A stretch of DNA of 63,612 nt. It comes from an uncultured Clostridium sp. (GTDB lineage: Bacteria; Bacillota; Clostridia; TANB77; CAG-508). Under the pieces are notes generated by a model. That model was not told the DNA's origin, made no database searches, and saw only the letters and a list, made by a program, of their open reading frames with translations. Shown here one piece after another: positions 36,508 through 46,368 of the stretch (position 1 is its first letter; each line of letters starts with the position of its first letter). Both the position numbers and the translations under genes were made by a program. The stretch is taken from assembly GCA_902492105.1 (NCBI GenBank), contig CABUKD010000005.1, positions 1-63,612 of the forward strand, read 5' to 3'.

Positions 36508-37698
36508 TTAGTTGTTACCTATTAATAGGTCTTGTAATACATACGCTGCTTTTCTCATATTTTTCTCTAATGGGTGTACATAGTATTTTATAGTAGTATT
36601 AATACTTGCATGTCCAAGTCTTGCAGATACTGTTGCTATATCAACATTATTAGCAATCATGAGAGTAGCATTTGTATGTCTAATACCGTGAAATTTAATT
36701 ATAGGTAGTCCTAATTCTTCAATATAAGGTTTAAACCATTTTCCAATTGTATCTGGATGCATAGGTTTTCCATTATCTTGTACAAATAGTTTATTAGATT
36801 CAATCCATTTATCTCCACAGATGTCTTTTTGTTCATCATACCATTCTTTATATTCAAGAAGAGTTTTTATGATATAATCTGGTATTGGAACAATTCTATT
36901 AGAGCTTTCTGTTTTAGTATCTTTGTCAAAAATTCCGTTTTCAGGCAAGTACTGAGTAGATTTATTTATATTAATAGTTTCATTTTTAAAATCTACATCA
37001 GACCATTCAAGTCCAATAAGTTCTCCACGTCTTACACCAGAGAAAATATCAAGAAGAATTGCTACTTTATACTTTAATTTACTTCCAGTAAGCTCCATTA
37101 AAGATTGTATAAGAAACTTGCATTCATCATCATTGAAAAATTCCATTTTAGGTTTCTTAGTTTTTGGTGGTTTAACTCTTCTAGCAGGATTAGAAGGTAA
37201 CAACTGCCAGTATACTGCATTTTGTAACATGGCACTTATTAGTCTATGGTGCTCTAGAATTGTTTTTGGAGATAATGGTTTTAAAGTTCTTTGACCATTA
37301 TTTTTTGCTATTCTCTTTATCTGAGTATCATTTTCTAACATATCATAAAAGTTCATTAAATCTGTTGGTTTAATCTTGTCTAAAGGAAATGAACCTAAAT
37401 ATGGAAGAATTCGAGATTTTAATATTCCAATATATCTTGAATAAGTTTTTGGTGCTAATTCTTTTGAAGCATATTTTTCATCCCAAATATAAAAGAAGTC
37501 TTCAAAAGTTATCGACTTGCCTTCTGGAACTAATCCTCGATTTACTTCTGTAATAAACTCAGCTAAAGCTATTTCAGCATCTTTTCTTGTACCATGTATA
37601 GTTTTTGTTTTTTTACATCTAGTACCATCAAGATTTTTACCACCCGAAACGACTAACCTATAAGTATTTTCACCTCTTTTTTCAATACTTCCAGCCAT
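36508..37698 (-). CDS. int: Tyrosine-recombinase integrase of the mobile element
   Basis: 396 residues from the ATG at 37698 (RBS GGAGGTGAAAAAAGCA). An N-terminal arm-binding domain (about 5-55) and a SAM-like core-binding domain (about 65-165) precede the catalytic domain. Catalytic residues visible: Arg in FSGVRRGE (about 223), His-x2-Arg in KFHGIRHTNATL (about 337-340), His in RLGHASI (about 363) and the Tyr in IKYYVHP (about 372). It reads toward the att site in tRNA-fMet, the usual position. Confidence 0.95.
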   Translation of the reverse strand: MAGSIEKRGENTYRLVVSGGKNLDGTRCKKTKTIHGTRKDAEIALAEFITEVNRGLVPEGKSITFEDFFYIWDEKYASKELAPKTYSRYIGILKSRILPYLGSFPLDKIKPTDLMNFYDMLENDTQIKRIAKNNGQRTLKPLSPKTILEHHRLISAMLQNAVYWQLLPSNPARRVKPPKTKKPKMEFFNDDECKFLIQSLMELTGSKLKYKVAILLDIFSGVRRGELIGLEWSDVDFKNETININKSTQYLPENGIFDKDTKTESSNRIVPIPDYIIKTLLEYKEWYDEQKDICGDKWIESNKLFVQDNGKPMHPDTIGKWFKPYIEELGLPIIKFHGIRHTNATLMIANNVDIATVSARLGHASINTTIKYYVHPLEKNMRKAAYVLQDLLIGNN

Positions 37699-37967
37699 TG
37701 CTTTTTTCACCTCCTTTCAGCATACTTATGGGTGGAAGTTTGTTAATATTTAATTGTCATGATTATACTACAATTACAATGCTAATTCTAGTAGTTTTTC
37801 TTTATTTTTCAAGTGTTACAAAGATTACACTAAAATTCATAAAAGAAAATATATAGGACAATAAAATACTAGATAAAATGTAATATTAGCCACATTTCAT
37901 AAAGTTTAAAGAATTATGTGGAAAAATAAGGAATTTTCTGCTATAATAAAAGCGAAAGGAAGAAATT

Positions 37968-40295
37968 ATGAAGAAGAAATTGAATAAATATTGGAAAGAA
38001 ATTATATTCGTTGTAGTAATTCTTGCAATTACTATTATTACATTTGGGTTTGGAAATCATTATTGTATTGATGGAAAAATATTAGAAAATATAACAGGAC
38101 TAATATTTGGAAGTTTACTGAGTCTAATCGCTATATGGATTTCAGGTTATTTTATATTAATACAATTATATAAAAATACATATCCGATGGAGATAATAGA
38201 AAAGAATTTCCTAAAAACAGTGAAAGTCATACTCATATTTTCAATTGCAAATATTTTAATAGGTATTTTTGTATTAACTATATTTGAGGATTTAATATCT
38301 AGGATATATTTTATGATATTATTTGTTATTAATGTTCTTATTATTTTTTATAATACTTATATGATCAATAGAACATTTACATTAAATACATATATAGAAA
38401 AATATTTTAAAAGTATGGAGGAAGATTTAGAAAGAAATGTATTAAAAAAAGACACTGTTGATAATATTTTTTCTAATATATATAAGTTTTTTGATGAGTG
38501 CATAACTAAAGAAGAATACTATGTATGTAATAATATAACAGAAAAAAATGGAGAATTATTTCAACAACTTATTAAACATTGTAATCAATTATTTTTATCT
38601 GAAGATAAAGAAAAAGAAAAATTAGCAGAATATATTTTTAATAAAATAATAATTTCAGGGTGTTATCAAATTGAAAGTGCCAAAAAAATAAATAACAAAA
38701 GTTATTTAAGTGATTTATTTGAGCAACAAGAAAAGAATATTAAATTATGTTTGAAAATAAACAATTTTGAATGGTTTAAGAAGTATATAAGGAAGATAAA
38801 TTTAATAGCTTCTGAAAATGAAGATAAGGAAATATTAGAAAATTTATATAATATGAATGAAAATATAGGAATTAATTTGTTAGACCAAGAAAAAACATAT
38901 TTTGAATGGTTTATTAAAGAAATATATAATTTAAATCTTTCACTTAAATATTTATACGACAATGTAAACTTTAAATACTTTGCTAAATTAATAACAATAT
39001 TATTAATTAATGATATTAAAGAACACGAAAGTAAAAATTATGAAATAATGAAAGAAATTTTAAAAAATTTTACATATGGGATTACACATATAGAAAGTGA
39101 TATTCAAGATGTTGTTATATATTATCAGTTATATGGAAATGAAATAATTGAAAAAAGAGATTTAAATTTGGTAAAAGATTTTATAAAAATTATAACTAAT
39201 GAAAAAAATGGATTAACGGATAATGAAAAATGGAATAGTTTTATATTATATTACTTAAATGCTACTGTAGATGAATGGAATGAATTAGGCAAAGATAATA
39301 GAAAATTAATAATAGAAATTATTCTCGATTTGGTTTTGAAAGATTCTAATAATAATTATTTCAGTTTTATGCCAAATTATACAAAAATAATTTTTGATAA
39401 CAGATGTAATACTAATGACATCAATGATATTTGTGAAGAATTTAAAGAGTTATTAATAAGATTAGCAATAAATAATAATAGTAGTATGTTTTACTATGTG
39501 TTAAAAGAATTGAAAAAAGCAATATTAAATCTTGAAACTAAGGATAGGTTGGTACAAGAAAAGTTATTTGATATATGTATTACAATACTTTCAAGAACGG
39601 TAAATATTAAAAATAAGGAATTTATAGAAATAACTATAGGTGCGATCGATGATATAGTGGAACAGATAGACAAAGACAGAAAAATATCAGATAAATTTGG
39701 TAAGCATATTATAGAAAAAATATCAGATATTGTTATTTATAGAAGTAGAATTGATGAAAATGATGCAGTAAACTTAATATACCTTTTATATGGATTTATA
39801 GAAGATGGAAAAGAATATAATTTTGTTTCAAATGATAATGCAAAGAAGAAATTACTCTATAAAAATATTTATAACATTGGGATAAGCTGTATAGAAAATA
39901 ATAAAGAAAATGCTGTAAGAACAGTTTCTAATACTCTAGGTTGGTGTATTATCAGAAGTATAAACAAAGATAATAATGAGCTAACTAACTATATTATTGA
40001 TAGAACTATAGATTTATATAGAATTGCAGAAAATATGCAAGTTTCAGAAAAAACTTTAATCTTTATAATGACGTTATTTACAACAGTAGGTACATATTGT
40101 TGCAAACAAACAAATTACAGACCATATCTAGATAAGATACTGAATATATTAAAAATGGAAGATTATATGAGAATAAAAACAGCAATAGAGTTAAGAACAA
40201 ATGAAAATACAATGTGGGACAATTTATATGATAATAATACTAAACAATTAACAAAAAAATTCTTAGAACTATTAAAAAATAAAGCAGAAAATTAA
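37968..40295 (+). CDS. Large membrane protein of unknown function (775 aa), element cargo
   Basis: Four hydrophobic helices in the first 130 residues are followed by about 640 residues of charged, helix-rich cytosolic sequence without recognised motifs. It is rich in Asn, Ile and Lys. The topology (membrane sensor or effector plus a helical repeat body) is common among anti-phage proteins, but no known domain can be named. Its 3' end overlaps the convergent 40292 gene by four bases. A TATAAT-like -10 lies near 37942. Confidence 0.7.
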   Translation: MKKKLNKYWKEIIFVVVILAITIITFGFGNHYCIDGKILENITGLIFGSLLSLIAIWISGYFILIQLYKNTYPMEIIEKNFLKTVKVILIFSIANILIGIFVLTIFEDLISRIYFMILFVINVLIIFYNTYMINRTFTLNTYIEKYFKSMEEDLERNVLKKDTVDNIFSNIYKFFDECITKEEYYVCNNITEKNGELFQQLIKHCNQLFLSEDKEKEKLAEYIFNKIIISGCYQIESAKKINNKSYLSDLFEQQEKNIKLCLKINNFEWFKKYIRKINLIASENEDKEILENLYNMNENIGINLLDQEKTYFEWFIKEIYNLNLSLKYLYDNVNFKYFAKLITILLINDIKEHESKNYEIMKEILKNFTYGITHIESDIQDVVIYYQLYGNEIIEKRDLNLVKDFIKIITNEKNGLTDNEKWNSFILYYLNATVDEWNELGKDNRKLIIEIILDLVLKDSNNNYFSFMPNYTKIIFDNRCNTNDINDICEEFKELLIRLAINNNSSMFYYVLKELKKAILNLETKDRLVQEKLFDICITILSRTVNIKNKEFIEITIGAIDDIVEQIDKDRKISDKFGKHIIEKISDIVIYRSRIDENDAVNLIYLLYGFIEDGKEYNFVSNDNAKKKLLYKNIYNIGISCIENNKENAVRTVSNTLGWCIIRSINKDNNELTNYIIDRTIDLYRIAENMQVSEKTLIFIMTLFTTVGTYCCKQTNYRPYLDKILNILKMEDYMRIKTAIELRTNENTMWDNLYDNNTKQLTKKFLELLKNKAEN

Positions 40296-41206
40296 TCTGC
40301 TTTATTTTTTGCTCTATTTTTATAAACATTTGCAACATTTCTACAAGATGGAGTATCATATTCAGCATTTAAGTTTTTAGCAATAAAAGGTTTGCCACAA
40401 TGTTTGCAAATTTTAACCTCTTTTCTATCATTAGTTTCATTTAATGCTAAAATAAGTTCTATAGCTTGTTTTAGAGAATTAAAATTCCAATGTAATATTG
40501 CTTTATCTTTTAAATCTAACTCAAAACCTATGCCAAAAGGTCTAAAATCACTAACTAAATTAGCATAAATTATTTTTTTATCTAAATCGTCCTCAGCAAG
40601 ATATTTTTCAGTATCACTAAATACATCATAAAGTAATCTTGCATATGTAATTATAAAAGCGATTTTTTCAGAATATTTCTTTGAAAAAGCTAATCCATAA
40701 ATATTATCTATACCTAGTTCTAAATAAGGATTATTGTTTCCATATAAATTTAATAAATCTTCTTGTGTTAAAGGTTTATTAAAATCAATAGTATTTACTG
40801 ATTTAAAAAATGGACTTATATATTCTTCTAAAGATATAGATTGAACATTGTATGGCTTTTGTAAATATACTTTTCCTTCAGTAACAAAAGTATTATTCAT
40901 AGGAGCATAAGTTATATCTCCAACTAAACCGTATTTTTTAACAAAATCTAATACCATATCTTGAAAAGTTTTTTCAGCACTTAACAATTCACAGTATATA
41001 TCTGATCTAGAATATGAAAGTCTAGCTTCTCTACCAATTAATAAAAAATCAACTAATAAATCCTTAGAATAATCAAAAGGATTATATATTTCATAATCTG
41101 AATCAGTAGTTGGTTGTATATAAAATTCATTATCATATTTTACAATTTCATAATTATCATATTTAACCCATCTTGTACTAAAGTTGGGATTTTTTTCTTT
41201 AATCAT
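40292..41206 (-). CDS. Cytoplasmic protein with C-terminal zinc finger, unknown
   Basis: 304 residues. The last 35 hold a zinc knuckle (CKHCGKPFIAK.. PSCRNVANVYKNR) like that in CGNR-type and DUF6076-like proteins. This suggests nucleic-acid contact. The rest is unrecognised. It is convergent with, and overlaps, the 775-aa gene by four bases, so the two may have arrived together. RBS TGAGGTGTTTTT. Confidence 0.65.
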   Translation of the reverse strand: MIKEKNPNFSTRWVKYDNYEIVKYDNEFYIQPTTDSDYEIYNPFDYSKDLLVDFLLIGREARLSYSRSDIYCELLSAEKTFQDMVLDFVKKYGLVGDITYAPMNNTFVTEGKVYLQKPYNVQSISLEEYISPFFKSVNTIDFNKPLTQEDLLNLYGNNNPYLELGIDNIYGLAFSKKYSEKIAFIITYARLLYDVFSDTEKYLAEDDLDKKIIYANLVSDFRPFGIGFELDLKDKAILHWNFNSLKQAIELILALNETNDRKEVKICKHCGKPFIAKNLNAEYDTPSCRNVANVYKNRAKNKAD

Positions 41207-41282
41207 AAAAACACCTCAAAATTTTATAAAAATCTATTGACTTTTATAAAGAAATATTATACTATGTTATTAATTAAGCATA

Positions 41283-41352
41283 CTTACATAATAACAATGG
41301 TAAAAATGTAAGTTACTAACTCTATTAACATTATACCTTAAAGGAAAGGTAT
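41283..41352 (+). promoter_or_regulatory. Two inverted repeats upstream of the xis-rep genes
   Basis: CTTACAT/ATGTAAG (41283-41289, 41306-41312) and ATACCTT/AAGGTAT (41333-41339, 41346-41352), likely operators for control of the recombination and replication module. Confidence 0.5.
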
Positions 41353-41396
41353 AAGTCAAGTAGAGTAAAAATAAAACCGAAAAGGGAGGTGAAAAT

Positions 41397-41594
41397 ATGG
41401 GGATACCAGAAATTCAAAGAACTACTCTAACAATGAGGGAGGCAGCAGAATATTTAGGAATTTCATACTGGTTAATTAATCAACTAGTAAAAAGAAAACA
41501 AATACCATGCTCTAAAGTTGGTGGAAAATTCTTATTTAGAGTAAAAGCATTGGAAGAGTACTTAAGTGAAAAGGAACAAGCGTCAGTACGATAA
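41397..41594 (+). CDS. xis: Excisionase-like HTH protein
   Basis: 65 residues with a winged-helix DNA-binding motif of the excisionase/MerR-type family: LTMREAAEYLGISYWLINQLVKRKQIPCSKVGGKFLFRVKALEEYL. It probably bends att DNA and directs excision by the integrase. RBS AAGGGAGGTGAAAAT. The replication gene follows 19 bp later. Confidence 0.87.
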   Translation: MGIPEIQRTTLTMREAAEYLGISYWLINQLVKRKQIPCSKVGGKFLFRVKALEEYLSEKEQASVR

Positions 41595-41613
41595 ATGAAA
41601 GGAGGGCTCATAT

Positions 41614-42114
41614 ATGATCCAAGTACAATGGCTTAAAATTTATACAGATATATTTGATAATGAAAAAATAAAAAAGCTATTAAAAAATAGGGATGGGGAC
41701 ACCTATTGTAGAGTATGGTTTCAATTGCTAACATTAGCTGCAAAAAGTAATCAACATGGAGCTATATTACTTGGAGAAAATATTCCAATGACAATAGATG
41801 ATCTAGCAAGAGTTATGAACAAGACAGTGAATAAACTTACAACGATTATACAACAGTTATGCAATCTTGGCATGATAATTGTAAAAGAAGATACAATCTA
41901 TATAAAAAATTGGGATGTATATCAAAGTACTGATAAACTTGAAAAAATCCAAGAAGATAACAGAAGAAGACAACGAGAATATAGAGAAAGACAAAAGAAA
42001 AATAACGTTACACAAATGTTAGGTAACACAGAAGAAAAGATTAGAGAAGAAAAGATAAAAAATAGAATAGAAGAAGGGACACAATTTGAGAATGAAAGTG
42101 GATTTAAAGACTAA
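41614..42114 (+). CDS. Replisome-organizer N-terminal domain protein (phage/IME replication)
   Basis: 166 residues. The first 110 match the phage replisome organizer N-terminal domain, a winged helix: WLKIYTDIFDNEKIKKLL, then TIQQLCNLGMIIV. A strongly charged QRERQ-type tail follows. It is expected to bind the element's origin and load the DnaC-like protein encoded next. RBS AAAGGAGGGCTCATAT. Confidence 0.87.
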   Translation: MIQVQWLKIYTDIFDNEKIKKLLKNRDGDTYCRVWFQLLTLAAKSNQHGAILLGENIPMTIDDLARVMNKTVNKLTTIIQQLCNLGMIIVKEDTIYIKNWDVYQSTDKLEKIQEDNRRRQREYRERQKKNNVTQMLGNTEEKIREEKIKNRIEEGTQFENESGFKD

Positions 42115-42169
42115 AAAAGCAAAAGTAATTCATGAAAAAAGAAATAAAAAAACAAGGAGGAATAAAAGT

Positions 42170-42982
42170 ATGGTTAAAACAAAAATAATAAAAGAATTAA
42201 AATGTGAGTTCTGTGGAAAAGGACTAAGACAAGAAGTTAACACTTGGGTAGTAGGAGGTAAAGAAATTTGTATAAAAAGAATACCAGAAAGATGCAATTG
42301 TAAACAAGCAAAAGAATATTGGAAAGAACAAGATGAGCTTGAAAGAATAAAATTATTAACTAAATTAGAAATTGAAAGAAAAAAGAATATAGAAAGATTA
42401 TATACACTTAGTGGTATGAGTTCTAGATTAAGAAATTATAATTTTGAAAATTATAAAGTAGGTAATGAAAACAAAACAGCATATTTTAAAGCCAAAAAAT
42501 ATGTAGCTGATTTATTAGCAGGTAAGAAATCAAATAGTTTATTTATTACAGGGAATATAGGAACAGGAAAAACACATTTAGCAGCAAGTATAGCAAATGA
42601 ACTAATAAAAAATGGACAACCAGTAATTTTCGGAACATTAATTAATCTATTAACTGAAGTAAAAGATTCATACAGTATTGATGGCGAATATGAAAGTAAA
42701 ATTATAAATAAGTATTCAAAAATTGGTTTACTGATAATAGATGATTTAGGAAAAGAAAGACCAAGTGAGTGGACTTTAGAAAAGTTATTTACAATTATAA
42801 ATAATAGATATGAAAATAACTTACCAGTAATAATAACAACAAATTATAACAGAGAAAAATTGAGAGAAAGGTTAGCTTGTAATAAAAATTATGAGATAGC
42901 AGATTCAATAATTTCAAGATTATATGAAATGTGTAAAGGAATAAATATTACTGGAAAAGATAAAAGAAAAGAGTTAGTATAA
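42170..42982 (+). CDS. DnaC-like helicase-loader ATPase
   Basis: 270 residues from the ATG at 42170 (RBS AACAAGGAGGAATAAAAGT); the frame extends upstream to 42086 but overlaps the preceding gene. N-terminal Cys cluster (CEFCGKG, CNCK), then AAA+ motifs: Walker A GNIGTGKTHLA, Walker B LLIIDDLGKE. This would load the host replicative helicase for element replication. Confidence 0.9.
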   Translation: MVKTKIIKELKCEFCGKGLRQEVNTWVVGGKEICIKRIPERCNCKQAKEYWKEQDELERIKLLTKLEIERKKNIERLYTLSGMSSRLRNYNFENYKVGNENKTAYFKAKKYVADLLAGKKSNSLFITGNIGTGKTHLAASIANELIKNGQPVIFGTLINLLTEVKDSYSIDGEYESKIINKYSKIGLLIIDDLGKERPSEWTLEKLFTIINNRYENNLPVIITTNYNREKLRERLACNKNYEIADSIISRLYEMCKGINITGKDKRKELV

Positions 42983-43101
42983 GTCGCCAAACAAAATACT
43001 AACTCAACAAATATTCTAAATTAATTTTAATATAAAATGGCTAAAAAGTAAAGTTTTTAGTACAAAAAAATAAAAAATAAAAAATAAAAAATAAGGAGCA
43101 T

Positions 43102-43126
43102 TAAAGGTACCAAAAAAGTACCTTTA
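43102..43126 (+). other. Hairpin in the leader of the TnpV gene
   Basis: TAAAGGTAC / GTACCTTTA, 9-bp stem with a 7-nt loop and no T run: a possible mRNA-stability or regulatory stem. Confidence 0.5.
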
Positions 43127-43162
43127 ATAACTCCAATAAAATAAAAAAGGAGAGTGCAAGTT

Positions 43163-43519
43163 ATGGATATAACTTATAGAAAAGAAGGAGATTATTATGT
43201 ACCAAATATAAAAGCTCCAGAACAAATAAAAGAATTTAAATTAGAAAAATATAGTGGATTAAGATTGCAATTTTTAAAGGAGCATAGACGTGGTGAATAC
43301 ACATATTTATTGATAGAAAACAAGTTACAAAGTCATCTGTTAGAGGTACAAAAAAATGCAAAAAAGGAATACGAAATGTTAATGAAAGAATTAAAAATAA
43401 AAGAAAATATTACAGAAGAATTGAAGGAAAAAGATCAAATGAAATGGGTAGGTCTTATGAATAATATTAGCAACATTGCAGATGAAATTGTAATAAAAAA
43501 ATATGTATATGAAGAGTAA
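43163..43519 (+). CDS. TnpV family protein
   Basis: 118 residues from the ATG at 43163 (RBS AAAAGGAGAGTGCAAGTT; an in-frame GTG at 43154 is inside it). MDITYRKEGDYYVPN, LKEHRRGEYTYLL and KWVGLMNNI are hallmarks of the TnpV family found on Clostridial transposons and integrative elements. The role is unknown. Confidence 0.88.
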   Translation: MDITYRKEGDYYVPNIKAPEQIKEFKLEKYSGLRLQFLKEHRRGEYTYLLIENKLQSHLLEVQKNAKKEYEMLMKELKIKENITEELKEKDQMKWVGLMNNISNIADEIVIKKYVYEE

Positions 43520-43552
43520 TAATGAATAAAAATGCTTAAGTTTCTGTATGAA

Positions 43553-43660
43553 ATTTAGGCATTTTCAATATTTGAAGTTTTATAAATTATGTCTTAGCAA
43601 GCAATGAATTTCATCAGTCGAAATTCAAATATGGGGAAAATTCCCCAATCCCCTTTTTAA
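43553..43660 (+). other. Candidate oriT region
   Basis: Between TnpV and the relaxase lies a GC-shifted segment. It has an imperfect inverted repeat (ATGAAATTT near 43549 with AATTTCAT near 43607) and a compact GGGGAAAATTCCCC palindrome (43633-43646). Location just upstream of the relaxase gene is where oriT is usually found. This is inference only. Confidence 0.35.
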
Positions 43661-43676
43661 GAGAGGAGGAATAAGA

Positions 43677-45062
43677 ATGGCGACTACAAGTTTATGGAAA
43701 GTAGACAAAAGATTAGATCATGTAATTGATTATGCAACAGATGAAAAGAAAACTAAAAATAAGAAATTAGAAGAAAGTGATTATATAATTATGCAAGCAT
43801 TAAACTATGCAACTAATGCAGATAAAACAGAAAAACAATTCTTTGTATCAGGAATAAATTGTGAGCCAAAGACAGCTTTAAAACAAATGATAAAAACTAA
43901 AAAGAAATTTAACAAATATAAATATAGTAAAAGAAATAAGATAATGGCTTTTCATGGATATCAATCTTTTGAAGAAGGAGAAGTTACTCCAGAAGTAGCA
44001 CATGAAATTGGAGTAAAACTTGCTGAAGAAATGTGGGGAGATAGATTTGAAGTTGTAGTATCTACTCATTTAAATACAAAACATATTCATAATCATTTTG
44101 TATTAAATTCTGTATCTTTTGTAGATGGAAAGAAATATTACAGTAATTATGAAAATACTGCACTACTTAGAAGAACATCAGATGATTTATGCGATGAATA
44201 TGGACTTAGAGTTTTGAAAAAAGGTCAGTATAAAAATTACAAGGTGAATTTTGATAAATATTATGAAAGTGCAATACAAAAATCAAGTTATTATACCTTT
44301 GCAAAAGAAGATATTGACTATGCAATAAAACAAGCATGGAGTTATAAGCAATTTATAAATATTTTAAACAATATGGGATATTTTGTGAATATAAGAGCGG
44401 GAAAAATTAGTATAAGGAGAGAACCATATAAAAGAAGTATTAGAGTTGAAAGAGCATTTGGAGAAGAATATTCTTTAGAGAGAATAGAGTATAGAATTTT
44501 ATATACAAATCCAGAAAAAGAAGTATATCCAAAACCTCAAACATGGAATACGAAATTAAAATATAAAGGGACTTTAAAAACAAAACCTAAAGCAAAAGGA
44601 TTAAAGGCATTATATTTGTACTATTGTTACTTATTAAAAGTATTTCCAAAGAAAAACATGCAACACAAATTGACTCCTGAGATGAGAGAGGCTGTAAAGA
44701 AAATGGACGAATATTCTGAACAAACAAGATTGCTATGCAAATATAATATAACAACTCTTAGTGAATTAAATACTTGTAAAAACGATTTTAAATGGGAATT
44801 ACAAGCATTAATAAATGAACGAAAGAAATTATATTACACAAGAGATAAACTGTCTGAAAATCAAAATAAAGAGGAAATACTAAAGGATATTATAACACTA
44901 GGAGAAAAAATTACAAAAGTTAGAAGAAAGATTAAGTTATGTGACAATATAGAAAAACAAAGTTTGGAAAAATTAGAACAAATAAAAGCTTTTGAAAAAA
45001 GACAAAAACAGCAAAAGGAACAAAAGAAAAGCAAGAAAAAAGATAGAAGATATGAAAGATAA
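43677..45062 (+). CDS. Relaxase / mobilization nuclease (MobA/VirD2 type)
   Basis: 461 residues. The metal-binding histidine cluster HLNTKHIHNHF (His131, 136, 138, 140) and an upstream N-terminal Tyr-containing region (about 19 and 36-44) define the relaxase domain. The C-terminal third is a charged coiled-coil tail. It would nick at oriT and pilot the strand through a helper's conjugation channel. RBS AGAGAGGAGGAATAAGA. Confidence 0.92.
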   Translation: MATTSLWKVDKRLDHVIDYATDEKKTKNKKLEESDYIIMQALNYATNADKTEKQFFVSGINCEPKTALKQMIKTKKKFNKYKYSKRNKIMAFHGYQSFEEGEVTPEVAHEIGVKLAEEMWGDRFEVVVSTHLNTKHIHNHFVLNSVSFVDGKKYYSNYENTALLRRTSDDLCDEYGLRVLKKGQYKNYKVNFDKYYESAIQKSSYYTFAKEDIDYAIKQAWSYKQFINILNNMGYFVNIRAGKISIRREPYKRSIRVERAFGEEYSLERIEYRILYTNPEKEVYPKPQTWNTKLKYKGTLKTKPKAKGLKALYLYYCYLLKVFPKKNMQHKLTPEMREAVKKMDEYSEQTRLLCKYNITTLSELNTCKNDFKWELQALINERKKLYYTRDKLSENQNKEEILKDIITLGEKITKVRRKIKLCDNIEKQSLEKLEQIKAFEKRQKQQKEQKKSKKKDRRYER

Positions 45063-45064
45063 GC

Positions 45065-45084
45065 CTGGCACAGAAATGTGCCAG
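45065..45084 (+). terminator. Terminator-like hairpin after the relaxase gene
   Basis: CTGGCACA / TGTGCCAG stem, then an A/T-rich tail. Confidence 0.6.
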
Positions 45085-45226
45085 AAAATATTTAACAAAT
45101 ATAATAAAAAGTATTGCAAAGAAAACAAATGTTTGATAATATATAAAAAATAAAAATATTGTCAAAAAAATGGAAAAATTTTAAAAAATATGATATAAAA
45201 TATAAATAGAAAAGGAGAGTTATATT

Positions 45227-46360
45227 ATGAATCCAATAATAAAATGGGCTGGAGGTAAAGAAAAGGAATTACCTTATATAAAAGAAAATTTACCTAGTAA
45301 TATAAATAGATATATAGAACCGTTTGTTGGCGGTGGTGCGGTTTATTTTAATTTAAATATTAAAGAATCAATTATAAATGACAAATCAGAAGAATTAATT
45401 AACTTATATAGATGTATAAAAAATCATGATAAAGAGTTTTTTGATAAATTAAAAGCAATATATAAAAACTGGAGATTATTAGAAGGTGTTGTTGAGAATA
45501 ATTCAGAAGAATTATTAAAAATATATAGACAATATTGCAAAGAACTTACTAATAATAGTGAAACAAAAAATATAAAAATAAAATTTAATGATAAAATATA
45601 TGCTTTTGTTATAAAACATGCTGAAGAATTTAATGGGATTTTATCATCTGAATTTAATATAGAGATAGATAACTTCATAAATGAGATTGGTAAAAATCTT
45701 ATATCAAAAATGAATAGGATGTATAAAATAGAGAATCAAAAGCAGAAAATGAATGAAAAAGATACTCTAGACAATATTGAATGTGCATTCAAAAGTGCGT
45801 TTTATATGCATTTTAGACACTTATACAATGAAGCAGAAAATTTAAATATTAATGTGTCTTTTTATACAGCAATTTTTTACTTTATAAGAGAATTTTGCTA
45901 TGCATCAATGTTTAGATACAATAAAAATGGTAAATTTAATGTACCTTATGGAGGAATAAGTTATAATAGAAAAGAATTTATAAAGAAGATAGATTATATA
46001 GGTTCTAAAAAAATAAAAGAATACATGGAAAGTACTAATATATACTGTGATGATTTTGAAAAGTTTCTTGATGAAGTAAAACCAAAAAAAGGAGATTTTA
46101 TATTTTTAGATCCACCATATGATACTGAATTTTCAACATATGCTAAAAATGAATTTGCAAAAAAAGATCAAATAAGACTTTGCGAATATTTGAAAAATAC
46201 TAAAGCTAATATAATGTTAATTATAAAAAATACAGACTTTATTTATAATTTATATAATACTAAAGAATTTAAGATAAGAACATTTGATAAAAAATATCTT
46301 GTAAGTTTTCAAAATAGAAATGATAAAGATGCTGAACATTTATTAATAACAAATTATTAG
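45227..46360 (+). CDS. D12-class adenine-specific DNA methyltransferase
   Basis: 377 residues. The AdoMet-binding motif WAGGKEKELPYI (residues 7-18) and EPFVGGGAVYFN are at the N-terminus. Catalytic motif IV, DPPY, is at residues 295-298. The recognition domain between them (about 85-215) is larger than in Dam, suggesting another target site. The nuclease gene starts 8 bp downstream, so it is the modification half of a type II system. RBS AAAGGAGAGTTATATT. Confidence 0.93.
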   Translation: MNPIIKWAGGKEKELPYIKENLPSNINRYIEPFVGGGAVYFNLNIKESIINDKSEELINLYRCIKNHDKEFFDKLKAIYKNWRLLEGVVENNSEELLKIYRQYCKELTNNSETKNIKIKFNDKIYAFVIKHAEEFNGILSSEFNIEIDNFINEIGKNLISKMNRMYKIENQKQKMNEKDTLDNIECAFKSAFYMHFRHLYNEAENLNINVSFYTAIFYFIREFCYASMFRYNKNGKFNVPYGGISYNRKEFIKKIDYIGSKKIKEYMESTNIYCDDFEKFLDEVKPKKGDFIFLDPPYDTEFSTYAKNEFAKKDQIRLCEYLKNTKANIMLIIKNTDFIYNLYNTKEFKIRTFDKKYLVSFQNRNDKDAEHLLITNY

Positions 46361-46368
46361 GGGGAATT

